A stretch of DNA of 64,000 nt from an uncultured Dorea sp. GTDB lineage: Bacteria > Bacillota > Clostridia > Lachnospirales > Lachnospiraceae. The position numbers were made by a program, and so were the translations under genes. This document shows, piece by piece, positions 43,797 to 54,097 of this stretch. The stretch's first letter is position 1. Each line of letters begins with the position of its first letter. The stretch spans positions 15,240 to 79,239 of the forward strand of contig CAJTQA010000011.1 in assembly GCA_910578455.1 (NCBI GenBank). The letters are read 5' to 3'. The notes beneath the pieces were generated by a model. That model ran no database searches. It had not been told where the DNA came from and saw only the letters and a program-made list of their open reading frames with translations.

Positions 43797-43827
43797 AAAA
43801 GAGCCTCTTTACTTTAGAGGCTCTTTT
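43797..43827 (-). terminator. Terminator overlapping the rsmG stop codon
   Basis: AAAAGAGCCTCT and AGAGGCTCTTTT form a 12-bp stem with a 7-base loop. The stop codon (43809-43811) lies at the loop edge, and the last residues EPLK are encoded in the stem. Confidence 0.85.
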
Positions 43828-44534
43828 GACGGTACTCCCGCTTTTCGCGGATACTTTTTCCCTGTACTGTTTTCTTTTCTTATTTTTACCAATGACCGCT
43901 GTATCTCTGTTTCCGGTAATGTGAATTTTTCAATTTTTTCTATTTTTCCTCCTAGTATTTCTACTGCCTTTGTTGACTCTTTTATCTCTTCTTCTATGTT
44001 TCCTGATTTATAAGAGATAAAATATCCTGACTTTTTTACATATGGAAGTGCATATTCGGAAAGGATTGCCAGATTTGCCACTGCTCTTGATACGCATAAG
44101 TCATATTTTTCTCTGTATTCATGTTTTCTGGCGTAATCTTCTGCCCTTCCATGTAATGTCTGAACTTCTTTCAGCCCAATTTCCTCTACAACCTCATTCA
44201 AAAATTTTATTCTTTTATTCAAGGAGTCAAGCAATGTTATCTTAATTTCCGGAAATGCTATTTTTAACGGAATTCCTGGAAATCCTGCTCCGGTTCCAAT
44301 ATCTATCACGGATATGCTGCCAGATCGAAATGTTTTTTTATCTATCGTCTTTATTAATGATAAACTGTCTATGAAATGTTTATTTACGACTTCTTCATAT
44401 TCCGTAATGGCTGTCAGATTCATCACCCGATTCCATTCAATTAAGATGGAGTAATAGTTTATAAACTGCTCTATCTGATAATCATTCAATTCAATTTCCA
44501 TCTGGCTCGCTTTTTTTCTTATTATATTCTGCAT
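43809..44534 (-). CDS. rsmG: 16S rRNA (guanine-527-N7)-methyltransferase RsmG
   Basis: This is 241 residues. The S-adenosylmethionine motif is VIDIGTGAGFPGIPLKI and the start is typical (IEQFINYYSILIEWNRVMNLTAI). It methylates G527 of 16S rRNA; its loss gives low-level streptomycin resistance in other bacteria. ATG 44534 has GAGGAAT upstream; the longer frame to 44657 runs into mnmG. It is the last gene of the mnmE-mnmG-rsmG group. Confidence 0.95.
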   Translation of the reverse strand: MQNIIRKKASQMEIELNDYQIEQFINYYSILIEWNRVMNLTAITEYEEVVNKHFIDSLSLIKTIDKKTFRSGSISVIDIGTGAGFPGIPLKIAFPEIKITLLDSLNKRIKFLNEVVEEIGLKEVQTLHGRAEDYARKHEYREKYDLCVSRAVANLAILSEYALPYVKKSGYFISYKSGNIEEEIKESTKAVEILGGKIEKIEKFTLPETEIQRSLVKIRKENSTGKKYPRKAGVPSKEPLK

Positions 44535-44559
44535 TTTTATTCCTCTTACTGACTTATTT

Positions 44560-46485
44560 TTACTTGTCTTTAGAACTGATAGTTGCTGTTTCCAAATATA
44601 CGAGAAGGACAGATATATCTGCCGGAGATACGCCCGAAATTCTGGATGCTTGTCCAATTGAGACAGGACGATATTCCTTTAGCTTTTGAAGTGCTTCTAT
44701 CCGAAGGCTCTTTATTGCATCATAATCTATATTTTCCGGTATCTTTTTATTTTCAAGTTTTTTAAACTGTTCTACCTGCTTTTTCTGGCGTTTGATATAA
44801 CCTTCATATTTTATAGATATATTTACCTGCTCAGATACCTCCTCTGATAATTCCGGTGGGAATTCCGGACGATCTGGGTCTATCTCTTTTAATTTTTCAT
44901 AAGAAAGCTCCGGCCTGCGTATCAGTTCCGTTATTGTTATCCCAGAGAGAAGGCGTGTACTCCCATAGCTTTCCAGAAGTTTTTGTATTTTTTCACCTGT
45001 TCCTACCGTGACATGTTCAAGTCTCTTGACTTCTTTCTCTATAAGTTCTATTTTTAATTTCAGCCGTTCATATCTTTCTTCTGATATCAGGCCTATCTCA
45101 TATCCTTTTTCTGTCAGCCTTTGATCTGCATTATCTTGACGGAGCAAAAGACGGTACTCTGCTCTCGATGTCATCATCCGATATGGCTCGTGACTCTCCT
45201 TTGTTACAAGGTCATCGATCAGCACTCCAATATATGCTTCAGATCTGTCTAATATAATTGGATCCTTCCCATATATCTTCCTGGCCGCATTGATTCCTGC
45301 TATCAAACCTTGCGCTGCCGCTTCTTCATACCCGGAGCTTCCATTAAACTGGCCTGCACTGAACATCCCTTCTATGTTGCGGAACTCAAGAGAAGGCTTT
45401 AACTGCCTGGCATCAATGCAGTCATATTCAATCGCATACGCGTTGCGGACAATTTTTACATTTTCAAGGCCAGGTACAGTACGGTACATATCATATTGTA
45501 CATCTTCCGGAAGAGAACTGGACATTCCTCCAATATACATTTCATTTGTCTCAATTCCTTCCGGCTCTATAAATACCTGATGCCTTTCCTTATCAGCAAA
45601 CTTTACAACCTTATCTTCTATAGAGGGACAATAACGGGGTCCTGTTCCTTCTATCATCCCGGAAAACAGAGGAGAGCGGTCAAGATTGCCCCGTATGATC
45701 TCATGAGTCTTCTCATTTGTATAAGTCAGCCAGCAGGATACTTGGTCAATCTGAACATCATCAGGGTTAGTGGCAAAAGAAAAAGGTACAATGCGCTCGT
45801 CACCAAACTGTTCTTCCATCTTGCTGAAATCTACCGTGTTGCGGTCAATCCTCGCCGGCGTTCCTGTCTTAAAACGATACATCATAATTTCCATCTCTTC
45901 CAAACTGTCCGTAAGATAATTTGCGGCCTGAAGCCCGTTTGGCCCGGTATAATTACTTACGTCTCCATATATGCAGCGGGCTTTCAGATAAGTTCCCGTA
46001 CATAAGATCACCGCTTGACAATGGTAGATTCCCCCTGAGGATATCTGGACGCCTGTCACTTTATTATTCTCTGTCATTATTCTTATAACTTCTGCCTGCT
46101 TTACATCCAAATTTTCCTGTCCTTCTAATACCCGGCGCATTGTGCGGCTGTACAATGCCTTATCTGCCTGTGCCCGAAGAGAATGAACGGCAGGGCCTTT
46201 TGATTTGTTCAGCATTTTAGACTGAATAAAACTGCGGTCTATTACTTTCCCCATCTCTCCGCCTAAAGCATCTATTTCCCTTACCAAATGACCTTTTGAT
46301 GTTCCACCTATGTTTGGATTGCAGGGCATGAGAGCAATGCTATCCACACTAACTGTAAACACAATTGTCTTAAGCCCAAGCCGCGCACATGCAAGCGCCG
46401 CCTCACAGCCTGCATGTCCTGCGCCGATTACCACGGCATCATATTGATCTTTACTTACCCATACAGAATTTGCTGAATATTTCAT
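44560..46485 (-). CDS. mnmG: tRNA uridine-34 carboxymethylaminomethyl synthesis enzyme MnmG (GidA)
   Basis: This is 641 residues. The FAD site is [15 protein letters not shown], and further family blocks are [24 protein letters not shown] and [12 protein letters not shown]. With MnmE it modifies wobble U34 of several tRNAs. ATG 46485 lies inside the 3' end of mnmE (35-base overlap), so the pair is translationally coupled, matching their function as one complex. Confidence 0.96.
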   Translation of the reverse strand: MKYSANSVWVSKDQYDAVVIGAGHAGCEAALACARLGLKTIVFTVSVDSIALMPCNPNIGGTSKGHLVREIDALGGEMGKVIDRSFIQSKMLNKSKGPAVHSLRAQADKALYSRTMRRVLEGQENLDVKQAEVIRIMTENNKVTGVQISSGGIYHCQAVILCTGTYLKARCIYGDVSNYTGPNGLQAANYLTDSLEEMEIMMYRFKTGTPARIDRNTVDFSKMEEQFGDERIVPFSFATNPDDVQIDQVSCWLTYTNEKTHEIIRGNLDRSPLFSGMIEGTGPRYCPSIEDKVVKFADKERHQVFIEPEGIETNEMYIGGMSSSLPEDVQYDMYRTVPGLENVKIVRNAYAIEYDCIDARQLKPSLEFRNIEGMFSAGQFNGSSGYEEAAAQGLIAGINAARKIYGKDPIILDRSEAYIGVLIDDLVTKESHEPYRMMTSRAEYRLLLRQDNADQRLTEKGYEIGLISEERYERLKLKIELIEKEVKRLEHVTVGTGEKIQKLLESYGSTRLLSGITITELIRRPELSYEKLKEIDPDRPEFPPELSEEVSEQVNISIKYEGYIKRQKKQVEQFKKLENKKIPENIDYDAIKSLRIEALQKLKEYRPVSIGQASRISGVSPADISVLLVYLETATISSKDK

Positions 46486-47908
46486 TTACCAAATCTTCTC
46501 CTATTGTTTCGCCTGTAATATTACCCAATGATTCATATGCACCCATCAGATCAATGGAATAAAAGTCTTCAGGCATTCCATCCTCAATGCTCTGACTTAC
46601 CTTACATAAAGATTCCATCGCCTGTCTCAATGCATTTTTGTGCCTTGCATTTGTAATATAGATCTCATTGTTAAAAGATATTTCCCCTTCAAAGAACATA
46701 TGTTTTATTTTATTTTCCAATTCATCTATTCCATCTCTGTTTTTTGCTGAAATTTCTATTATTTCTACATTTTCTGCAAGTATTATTTCATTTTTTCGGA
46801 CTAAACTTGATTTATCACTTGTCATCAATCTCGTTTTTGCAAGTTCTAATTCATTTAATATTTCTTCTTTTGTTATGACCCTATCCAAATCTGATTTATT
46901 CAACAAGATTATAGTCTTTTTTTCAGAAATCATCTGAAAAATATTTCTGTCATTATCATCAAAAGATTTTGAGCTGTCTATAACACACAATACCAGATCT
47001 GCCTCCGACACATGTCCTCTCGCCCTGTCAACTCCTATTTTTTCTGCAACATCATTCGTGTCCCTGATTCCTGCGGTATCCATGATATTTAGCGATATTC
47101 CCTTAAGATTTATATGCTCCTCCAGAACGTCTCTCGTCGTACCTTCCATCTCCGTGACTATGGCGCGTTCCTCTCCTAACAAGGCATTTAAAAGAGAAGA
47201 TTTCCCTGCATTTGGCTTTCCGGCTATTACTGTCTTTATCCCCTCTTTTATCATCCTTCCATTATCACAGGTATATAAAAGATTTTCAATTTCCTCTTTC
47301 AGCCTGTCAATGTCCTTTTTTAGTTTTTCCCCATATCCATCCACGCTTATATGCTCCGGGTCATCCAGAGCAGACTCTATAAAAGCAGTATGGTATATGA
47401 TCTCCTGTCTTATAGATTGAATTTTATCTTTAACATTCCCTTTCAACTGGCTGACAGAGCTCTTATGGGCATATTCATTCTGAGCTGAAATAAGATCTCC
47501 TACTGCCTCTGCCTGAGATAGATCGATTCTTCCGTTTAAAAATGCCCGTTTCGTAAATTCTCCGGGCTGTGCCGGAAAAGCTCCGTTTTTTAATAGCACT
47601 TCAAGTATCTTTTTTACAACATATACGCCGCCATGGCAGTTTATCTCAACTGTATCTTCCCCTGTGTAGCTGTGAGGCCCCCTCATAAGCATGACAAGAA
47701 CTTCATCGATAACCTCTTCCCCATCTTTTATATAGCCATAATGGATTGTGTGTGATTTTTGTTCGGAAAGTACTTTATTATTCTTTCCGGCATAGACTTT
47801 ATCTGCAATTTCAAAAGATTCATTCCCCGTCATCCTTACAATTCCGATCCCGGAATCACTCATGGCGGTAGATATTGCAGCTACTGTTCCCGAATACTGG
47901 AAATTCAT
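46451..47908 (-). CDS. mnmE: tRNA modification GTPase MnmE (TrmE)
   Basis: This is 485 residues. The N-terminal folate-binding domain ([16 protein letters not shown]) leads into a helical domain holding the GTPase ([33 protein letters not shown]). The C-terminus is the expected FCMGK with the catalytic Cys. ATG 47908 has GGAGGAA upstream; a start at 47947 has none. Confidence 0.96.
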   Translation of the reverse strand: MNFQYSGTVAAISTAMSDSGIGIVRMTGNESFEIADKVYAGKNNKVLSEQKSHTIHYGYIKDGEEVIDEVLVMLMRGPHSYTGEDTVEINCHGGVYVVKKILEVLLKNGAFPAQPGEFTKRAFLNGRIDLSQAEAVGDLISAQNEYAHKSSVSQLKGNVKDKIQSIRQEIIYHTAFIESALDDPEHISVDGYGEKLKKDIDRLKEEIENLLYTCDNGRMIKEGIKTVIAGKPNAGKSSLLNALLGEERAIVTEMEGTTRDVLEEHINLKGISLNIMDTAGIRDTNDVAEKIGVDRARGHVSEADLVLCVIDSSKSFDDNDRNIFQMISEKKTIILLNKSDLDRVITKEEILNELELAKTRLMTSDKSSLVRKNEIILAENVEIIEISAKNRDGIDELENKIKHMFFEGEISFNNEIYITNARHKNALRQAMESLCKVSQSIEDGMPEDFYSIDLMGAYESLGNITGETIGEDLVNEIFSKFCMGK

Positions 47909-47966
47909 AAAAATTCCTCCGTTATTTAAAAAAATAGGGGTTTTCATTAACCCCTACTTTCACATA

Positions 47967-48860
47967 TTAATATCTGCGCGCCAATGTAACAACAACTCTC
48001 CTGTAAGGTTCTTCCCCTTCACTATGTGTAGATACAGCTGAATCAGACTGGAGAGCAGAATGGATAATCCTTCTCTCGTATGGATTCATTGGCTCAAGAA
48101 ATACGCTTCTTCTTGTTCTTTTAACTTTTCCTGCAATATTCTTTGCAAGATTTTCAAGAGTCTGTTTCCTTCTTCTCCTGTAATCTTCAGTATCAAGTTT
48201 CACCCTTACATAGCCGTCCTGCATCTTATTGGCAACACGGTTTGTCAGATACTGAAGAGAATCCAGAGTCTGTCCTCTTTTTCCAATCAGGATGCCCATA
48301 TCCGGCCCATCCATGTTAATACTTAAGGCGCCTTCATCATCAACTGACGTCGTAACGGTTACATCCTTCATATCAAGGCAGGAAAGAACATCTTGAATAA
48401 ATTTCTTGCAGGTTTCAATTGTAACTTCTTGTACAGGAGCAAGAGGAATTTCTTTCTTTATTACGGATTTTACTTCTTCTTTTTCATCTTCCTTCATTCC
48501 CTTTTCCTGATATCTGCTGTCTTTATATTCTTTGCCGCCCTTTCCTTCTCTTGCATCCTTTTTATTTCTGTAATTTTTCTTATTATGCTCTTTTTTCGGA
48601 TACTTGTCTTTTCTCTCTTTCTTTTCCTCAGCCGGCTCTGCAGATTCTTTTTTCTCCTCTGTCTCTTCTGCTGCAGCAACAGTCTCTTCTTTTTTCTTCC
48701 GTGCCTTAATTACAGCCTGTTTTACCCCGATTCCCAGAAATCCGGCACTTCCCTTTTCAATAACCTCATAATCTAATTTGTCACTTGTCACGCCCAACTG
48801 AACCAATGCTTCCGTAATCGCGTCGTCAAGTGTCCTGGCAGATACTGTAATATAATCCAT
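47967..48860 (-). CDS. jag: RNA-binding protein Jag/KhpB (Jag-N, KH, R3H domains)
   Basis: This is 297 residues. The Jag N-terminal domain (YITVSARTLDDAITEAL, KGSAGFLGIGVKQAVIKARK) is followed by a long Lys/Glu-rich linker (about 60-135). The KH domain contains MGILIGKRGQTLDSLQYL, and the R3H domain ends at MNPYERRIIHSALQ. KhpB binds RNA, probably with KhpA, and affects cell elongation in Gram-positives. It lies next to yidC as in most Firmicutes. The linker is longer than in Bacillus. Confidence 0.93.
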   Translation of the reverse strand: MDYITVSARTLDDAITEALVQLGVTSDKLDYEVIEKGSAGFLGIGVKQAVIKARKKKEETVAAAEETEEKKESAEPAEEKKERKDKYPKKEHNKKNYRNKKDAREGKGGKEYKDSRYQEKGMKEDEKEEVKSVIKKEIPLAPVQEVTIETCKKFIQDVLSCLDMKDVTVTTSVDDEGALSINMDGPDMGILIGKRGQTLDSLQYLTNRVANKMQDGYVRVKLDTEDYRRRRKQTLENLAKNIAGKVKRTRRSVFLEPMNPYERRIIHSALQSDSAVSTHSEGEEPYRRVVVTLARRY

Positions 48861-48872
48861 AACAATTTCCCC

Positions 48873-49940
48873 CTAATTATTTTTATTAAACCTTTCTACC
48901 ATGTTTGCTTTATTTGCAAGGCTTCCTGGCTTTGCATTTTTTGCGTTCTGTCTTGCTTTCTCAACCTTTAATTCTTTTTCCTTTTCAATTTCTGCACTTA
49001 CCTTTTTGCTTGCAGTCTTTTTCATTGACTTGGTATTCGCCTGAGCCATCTCATTGATCCTCTCGGCTCTCTCACCCCGTTTCTTCGCCTTTTCTTTAGC
49101 TTTTTCCTTATTCTTTTCAATCAGGTCTTCCACTGACATCTTTGACAGATGCTTATTGATGACAATCTGCTGAAGAGTCCTTACCACCGCGCTTATAATC
49201 CAGTAAAGCCCGATACCTGTAGGAAGGGTAAATACCATAAATACAGAAAGTAGCGGCATCGTAGTATTCATTGTCTTCATCGTTCCTGCCATCGGATTAT
49301 CCTTGTCAAGCTGCTGTCCTGTAGCCGACTGGCTCAACTTAATGTTCAGCATCTGTGTAGCGCCTGACAGCACCGGGAGCAGAATTGCCGTTATAATGAT
49401 TGCTGCCGCCGGAATAGCATAATCACCGCTGTTCCTGATCATCTGTATCGGCGCTTCCTTAAGGTTAGGAATCGTCAGAAATCTTTGAACTGATTCCGGC
49501 GCCGACTTGATAGCCGGAACATATGTCTCAATGCTGTATATGACAGGATAAAGCGCAAACAGAAACGGCATCTGTATCAAAAGGGGAAGGCATCCTCCCA
49601 TCATAGATGTTCCATACTTGTCATAAACCTGCTGGATCTCTTCCTGCTGTTTCATCATGGATGCCTGGTCTTTTCTGTTTTTATACTTTTTCTGAATTGC
49701 CTGTATCTCTGGATTCATAACCGTCGACATCTTAGATGTCCTCTGCTGGTTAATCGTCATGGGCAACATGCAAGTATATACGATAATTGTATAGATAATA
49801 ATAGATAATCCGACTACCCCATTCTGCAGATTGAATGTATCTGTCAGCATTGTATAGATAAAGTTCATTACTTTACCAAGGAGCCAGCATAGCTGTCCCA
49901 CAATCGGCCAATTTGCCGCCGTCACTAAACTAAATGTCAT
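48873..49940 (-). CDS. yidC: Membrane protein insertase YidC/Oxa1/SpoIIIJ
   Basis: This is 355 residues with five hydrophobic segments. The conserved blocks are MNPEIQAIQKKYKNRKDQ and YGTSMMGGCLPLLIQMPFLFALYPVIY. The C-terminus is a long basic tail (from about residue 270) that can contact ribosomes. It inserts membrane proteins with SecYEG. ATG 49940 has ATGGAGGA upstream. Unlike SpoIIIJ there is no clear lipobox. Confidence 0.94.
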   Translation of the reverse strand: MTFSLVTAANWPIVGQLCWLLGKVMNFIYTMLTDTFNLQNGVVGLSIIIYTIIVYTCMLPMTINQQRTSKMSTVMNPEIQAIQKKYKNRKDQASMMKQQEEIQQVYDKYGTSMMGGCLPLLIQMPFLFALYPVIYSIETYVPAIKSAPESVQRFLTIPNLKEAPIQMIRNSGDYAIPAAAIIITAILLPVLSGATQMLNIKLSQSATGQQLDKDNPMAGTMKTMNTTMPLLSVFMVFTLPTGIGLYWIISAVVRTLQQIVINKHLSKMSVEDLIEKNKEKAKEKAKKRGERAERINEMAQANTKSMKKTASKKVSAEIEKEKELKVEKARQNAKNAKPGSLANKANMVERFNKNN

Positions 49941-49966
49941 TTTTTTTCCTCCATCGTAATTTTTTC

Positions 49967-50179
49967 TCACGGAACCGGGTCATAACCACCTCTGGAAAAG
50001 GGATTACATCTCAATATCCTTTTTACAGCCAGAATTCCCCCCTTGAGCGCTCCGTATTTTTCAACGGCCTCCAACGCATAAACAGAACACGTCGGATAAT
50101 ATTTGCAAGTAGAATAACCTTTTGCCGGGGAAAGATATTTACGATAAAACCTGATGGATGCAATCATTATCCTTTTCAC
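49967..50179 (-). CDS. yidD: Membrane protein insertion efficiency factor YidD
   Basis: This is 70 residues with the conserved [22 protein letters not shown] and [17 protein letters not shown]. It is a small membrane-associated helper of YidC. It overlaps rnpA by 41 bases, as is common in this cluster. Confidence 0.95.
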   Translation of the reverse strand: MKRIMIASIRFYRKYLSPAKGYSTCKYYPTCSVYALEAVEKYGALKGGILAVKRILRCNPFSRGGYDPVP

Positions 50180-50525
50180 GATCCATTACCTCTGTATATA
50201 TTTTATGAAGATTTCCCAGATGAATCAGCGCGCTTTCTATTTCACGGTAACCTTTATCCTTCGCGCTATTTCTTGCTATTACAACAATATCCAGTCCGCA
50301 TCTGAAATGATCTTCTTGCAGTCGATAGCTCTCTCTTACCAATCTTGTCAAACGATGCCTGACAATACTATTTCCTACCTTTTTACTTACAGATATTCCT
50401 AATTTGTTTTTATTAACCCCATTTTCCCTCACATACATTACCAGGTATTTATTTGCCAGTGACCTCCCGCTCTGATACACAAGGTTAAAATCAGCGTTCT
50501 TTTTTAATGATTCGGAATATTTCAT
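50139..50525 (-). CDS. rnpA: Ribonuclease P protein component
   Basis: This is 128 residues. It has [24 protein letters not shown] and the family signature [15 protein letters not shown]. It is the protein cofactor of RNase P, which trims tRNA 5' ends. ATG 50525 has AGGAGA upstream; the longer frame from 50564 does not. Confidence 0.96.
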   Translation of the reverse strand: MKYSESLKKNADFNLVYQSGRSLANKYLVMYVRENGVNKNKLGISVSKKVGNSIVRHRLTRLVRESYRLQEDHFRCGLDIVVIARNSAKDKGYREIESALIHLGNLHKIYTEVMDREKDNDCIHQVLS

Positions 50526-50575
50526 AAATACTGCTCTCCTAATTTTAATAGAAGAAAAGGCCACATATATGCGGC

Positions 50576-50710
50576 CTATGCGGATAATACTTTTCTTCCT
50601 TTAGCTCTTCTGTTCGCAAGTACCTTTCTTCCGCCTTTAGTACTCATCCTTGATCTAAAACCATGAACTTTCGCTCTCTGTCTTTTTTTTGGCTGGAATG
50701 TCATCTTCAT
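50576..50710 (-). CDS. rpmH: Ribosomal protein L34
   Basis: This is 44 residues, all basic ([20 protein letters not shown], ending KGRKVLSA), identical in layout to L34 of other bacteria. GGAGGTG precedes ATG 50710. It is the first gene of the leftward origin operon. Confidence 0.97.
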   Translation of the reverse strand: MKMTFQPKKRQRAKVHGFRSRMSTKGGRKVLANRRAKGRKVLSA

Positions 50711-50818
50711 GGATATCCACCTCCTTATATCTTCTAAACGGATAAAATCCGTCAGTCCCGCAGGAACATTAATTATTGAAACTCCCACTTACTCTATCTC
50801 TATAAGACATCATTTTTG

Positions 50819-50847
50819 ATTATATTAAATAATTGTATTTCCGTCAA
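50819..50847 (-). promoter_or_regulatory. rpmH promoter
   Basis: On the minus strand, -35 TTGACG (50842-50847) and -10 TATAAT (50819-50824) are separated by exactly 17 bases. Confidence 0.85.
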
Positions 50848-51093
50848 GCAAATTATCCTATTTTTTTAACTACTTTTTATTAAATGAAAAGAATCCACAA
50901 GTTATCCACAAAATGTTGATAACTTGTGGACTTATGGTGGATATCATGTGGATATTAAATATTTTTTCTTTTCCTTTCTTAATAATCCTCATATTTTCAT
51001 TGTTATAACATTATCCACATAGAAATTCAATTGCCTAAATAACGAATTTGATGTAAAATATAAGGAAGTCTTAGAAAGAGCAGGAAAAAGTTT
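50848..51093. other. oriC, dnaA-upstream part, with DnaA boxes
   Basis: Perfect DnaA boxes TTATCCACA lie at 50902-50910 and 51011-51019. TTATCAACA lies on the minus strand at 50914-50922, ATATCCACA on the minus strand at 50947-50955, and the near match GAATCCACA at 50891-50899. CCACAAGTTATC and GATAACTTGTGG form a 12-bp inverted repeat (50895-50929). AT-rich tracts surround the boxes. The dnaA promoter must also lie here. Confidence 0.85.
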
Positions 51094-52482
51094 ATGAATA
51101 TCGTGAAAGAAAAATGGTCCGAAATAATTGAATATTTAAGAGTGGAACATGAGTTATCCAATGTTTCATTCTCTACCTGGATACAGCCTTTAAAAGTATA
51201 TGAAGTTATCAATGATACCGTATATATTATGGTAAATATGAACGCCAGCGTTGAATATATCGAAAAAAAATACCATCTCCCTCTTAAAGTCTGCATTTCC
51301 GAAATTACAGGAACAGATTTTGATGTAGTATTTATAACTGAAGACGATGATCGCCTGAGTGAAATCCATGACATGTCTTCCGAATCAGGACAGAAAACAC
51401 GAACCAGATCTGTCTCTGAAAAAGCAGGGCTTAACCCCAAATATACATTTGATACTTTTGTCGTAGGCAACAATAATAATTTTGCACATGCAGCATCGCT
51501 TGCCGTCTCCGAATCCCCGGGAGAAGTCTATAATCCTCTTTTCCTTTATGGGGGCGTAGGACTTGGTAAAACACATTTGATGCATTCAATTGCACATTTC
51601 ATTCTGGAAAAAAATCCGAAAAAACAAGTTCTCTATGTTACAAGCGAGACTTTTACCAACGAACTTATTGAAGCCTTAAAAAAAGGAAAATCTGCGGGAG
51701 ACGAGTCGGAAATGTCGAAATTCCGGAATAAATACAGAAATAATGACGTTCTTCTGATTGACGATATTCAATTTATCATTGGAAAAGAGAGTACGCAGGA
51801 AGAATTTTTCCACACATTTAATCATCTTCATACATCCGGCAAGCAGATCATCATCTCCAGCGATAAGCCTCCAAGAGATATCGAAACTTTGGAGGCAAGG
51901 CTCCGCACCAGATTCGACTGGGGATTGATTGCTGATATTTCTGCTCCGAATTATGAGACAAGAATGGCTATCCTTCAGAAGAAGATAGAGCTTGACCATC
52001 TGGAGAGATACCATATTCCCCATGATGTATTAGACTATATCGCTGTTAATGTAAAATCAAATATACGGGAACTTGAAGGGTCTCTTAACAAACTGATAGC
52101 TCTCTATAAGCTGAACCACTATGAGAGCCCTATCAACATTTCTCTCGCAGCAGAAGCACTTAAGGACATCATCTCATCTGAAAATAACAGAAAGATAACC
52201 CCGGAACTAATCATGGACATCGTAGCGGAACATTTTAATATTACGGTATCAGACTTAAAGAGCAATAAGAGAAACTCCGAAATAGCCTATCCAAGACAGA
52301 TTGCAATGTATTTTATAAGAAATATGACGGAAAACTCATTAAAAACCGTAGGCGTCTATCTTGGAGGAAAAGACCACTCAACAGTGAAATACGGCATTGA
52401 AAAGATAGAAAACGAAGCACGTGAGAGTGAATCCCTTTCAAACACTCTTTCTATAATAAAGAAAAAAATAAATCCTGTTTAA
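51094..52482 (+). CDS. dnaA: Chromosomal replication initiator protein DnaA
   Basis: This is 462 residues in four domains. The N-terminal protein-interaction domain covers 1-85. A short linker follows. The AAA+ ATPase has GGVGLGKTH near residue 153 and LIDDIQF. The C-terminal DNA-binding domain has YPRQIAMYFIRNMTENSLKTVG and GGKDHSTVKYG. It binds the boxes on either side of its gene and opens the origin. A TAGGAAG-like site and a normal start at ATG 51094 are present. Confidence 0.98.
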   Translation: MNIVKEKWSEIIEYLRVEHELSNVSFSTWIQPLKVYEVINDTVYIMVNMNASVEYIEKKYHLPLKVCISEITGTDFDVVFITEDDDRLSEIHDMSSESGQKTRTRSVSEKAGLNPKYTFDTFVVGNNNNFAHAASLAVSESPGEVYNPLFLYGGVGLGKTHLMHSIAHFILEKNPKKQVLYVTSETFTNELIEALKKGKSAGDESEMSKFRNKYRNNDVLLIDDIQFIIGKESTQEEFFHTFNHLHTSGKQIIISSDKPPRDIETLEARLRTRFDWGLIADISAPNYETRMAILQKKIELDHLERYHIPHDVLDYIAVNVKSNIRELEGSLNKLIALYKLNHYESPINISLAAEALKDIISSENNRKITPELIMDIVAEHFNITVSDLKSNKRNSEIAYPRQIAMYFIRNMTENSLKTVGVYLGGKDHSTVKYGIEKIENEARESESLSNTLSIIKKKINPV

Positions 52483-52756
52483 TATAAAGGACAGTCCTGT
52501 GGGGAAAAAACTGTGGACAAACAGGTAATTATATTATTATAATTATGATTCCAGGCTGTATTATAAATCTACATGACTTTTATCCCAATTTTATCCTGAT
52601 AAAAACACTATGTGCATCCACCTGTTTTTCAAATCATCAAAATTAGGTAAATTGAGGGTTTCATGTACTTTTCCACTTTTCCACAGCCCCTAATAAGAAT
52701 AAGGAGAATAATTATTATTTATTTATATATGTGAATTTTCGAAAGGAGTTTTACAC
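52483..52756. other. dnaA-dnaN intergenic region, possible second half of oriC
   Basis: It contains TTGTCCACA on the minus strand (52512-52520) and TTTTCCACA (52677-52685), each one base from the DnaA consensus, with AT-rich sequence between (52520-52560). This fits the bipartite origin of Firmicutes in which unwinding occurs beside dnaN. The dnaN promoter should also lie here. Confidence 0.6.
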
Positions 52757-53863
52757 ATGAAAATTATCTGCAGCAAATCTGACCTTGTAAAAGGAGTAGG
52801 CATTGTATCAAAGGCAGTTTCTTCTAAAACAACAATGCCTATATTAGAATGTATTTTAATTGATGCGACGACTGATATAATAAAATTAACAGCAAATGAT
52901 ATGGAACTGGGAATACAGACTATCATTGAAGGAGACATAAGAGAAAGAGGCATGATTGCTATTAATGCAAAGACATTCTCGGAATTTGTCCGCAAGCTTC
53001 CGGATAACGATGTTACAATAGAAACAGACGACAACCTTCAGATGAAGATTACCTGTGAAAAGGTTGTCTTGAACATATCAGGAAAACCTGGGGAGGAATT
53101 TTCTTATCTTCCCGTCATAGAAAAACAAAATTCAATAGAGATATCTCAATTCACTTTAAAAGAAGTCATAAGGCAGACAATATTCTCCATTTCAGACAGC
53201 GAGAATAATAAACTTATGACAGGAGAGTTGTTTGAGATTAAAGACGGGATGCTCAGAGTCGTGTCTTTGGACGGACACAGAATATCTATCAGAAGAATCC
53301 CTCTTCATGATGAGGTTGAGGATAAAAAAATGATTGTACCTGGAAAGACATTAATGGAGATAAGCAAGATACTTTCCGGTGAAGCAGAAAATATGGTGCA
53401 TATTTTCTACACCAGCAATCATGTCCTGTTTGAGTTTGACAATACAATCGTCGTATCAAGGCTGATCGAAGGAGAATATTTTAAGATAGACCAGATGCTT
53501 TCCAGTGATTATGAGACAAAGGTAAGGGTTAACAAAAAAGAGCTGCTGAATTGTATTGACAGATCTACTCTTCTCATAAAAGAAGGAGATAAAAAACCGA
53601 TTATCATTGATATCAGCGACGAGATGATGGATCTTAAGATTAAATCCCAGATAGGTTCCATGGATGAAAATATCTATGCAAGCAAAGAGGGAAAGGATCT
53701 TATGATAGGGTTCAATCCGAAATTTTTGATAGACGCATTAAGAAATATTGATGAAGAAGAAGTCACTCTTTATCTGATGAATGCAAAAGCACCCTGTTTT
53801 ATAAAAGATGAAGAGGAAAGCTATATATATCTGATACTTCCTGTTAATTTTAATGCCATATGA
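52757..53863 (+). CDS. dnaN: DNA polymerase III beta subunit (sliding clamp)
   Basis: This is 368 residues, the normal length, with three repeated clamp domains (opening MKIICSKSDLVKGVGIVSKAV; middle LKEVIRQTIFSIS; end APCFIKDEEESYIYLILPV). It encircles DNA and tethers the polymerase. GAAAGGAG precedes ATG 52757. Confidence 0.98.
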   Translation: MKIICSKSDLVKGVGIVSKAVSSKTTMPILECILIDATTDIIKLTANDMELGIQTIIEGDIRERGMIAINAKTFSEFVRKLPDNDVTIETDDNLQMKITCEKVVLNISGKPGEEFSYLPVIEKQNSIEISQFTLKEVIRQTIFSISDSENNKLMTGELFEIKDGMLRVVSLDGHRISIRRIPLHDEVEDKKMIVPGKTLMEISKILSGEAENMVHIFYTSNHVLFEFDNTIVVSRLIEGEYFKIDQMLSSDYETKVRVNKKELLNCIDRSTLLIKEGDKKPIIIDISDEMMDLKIKSQIGSMDENIYASKEGKDLMIGFNPKFLIDALRNIDEEEVTLYLMNAKAPCFIKDEEESYIYLILPVNFNAI

Positions 53864-53887
53864 TGTAATTGAGAAAAGAGAGAGATT

Positions 53888-54097
53888 ATGATAAATATTA
53901 AGTTGAGAGATGAATTTATAAAACTGGGGCAGGCTCTTAAGGCGGCAAATCTTGTAAGCTCAGGAGTTGAAGCAAAAGATGTTATAAATGACGGCTTGGT
54001 AAAAGTGAACGGAGAGACGGAGACGCGCCGCGGGAAAAAGCTTTATGCGGGGGATATAGCAGAGTTTAACGGAGAGCAGATAAAAATTGAAGATTAA
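53888..54097 (+). CDS. yaaA: S4-domain RNA-binding protein YaaA
   Basis: This is 69 residues forming one S4 domain (EFIKLGQALKAANLVSSGVEAKDVINDGLVKVNG). It always lies between dnaN and recF in Firmicutes and probably has a ribosome-related role. It overlaps recF by 11 bases. Confidence 0.93.
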   Translation: MINIKLRDEFIKLGQALKAANLVSSGVEAKDVINDGLVKVNGETETRRGKKLYAGDIAEFNGEQIKIED

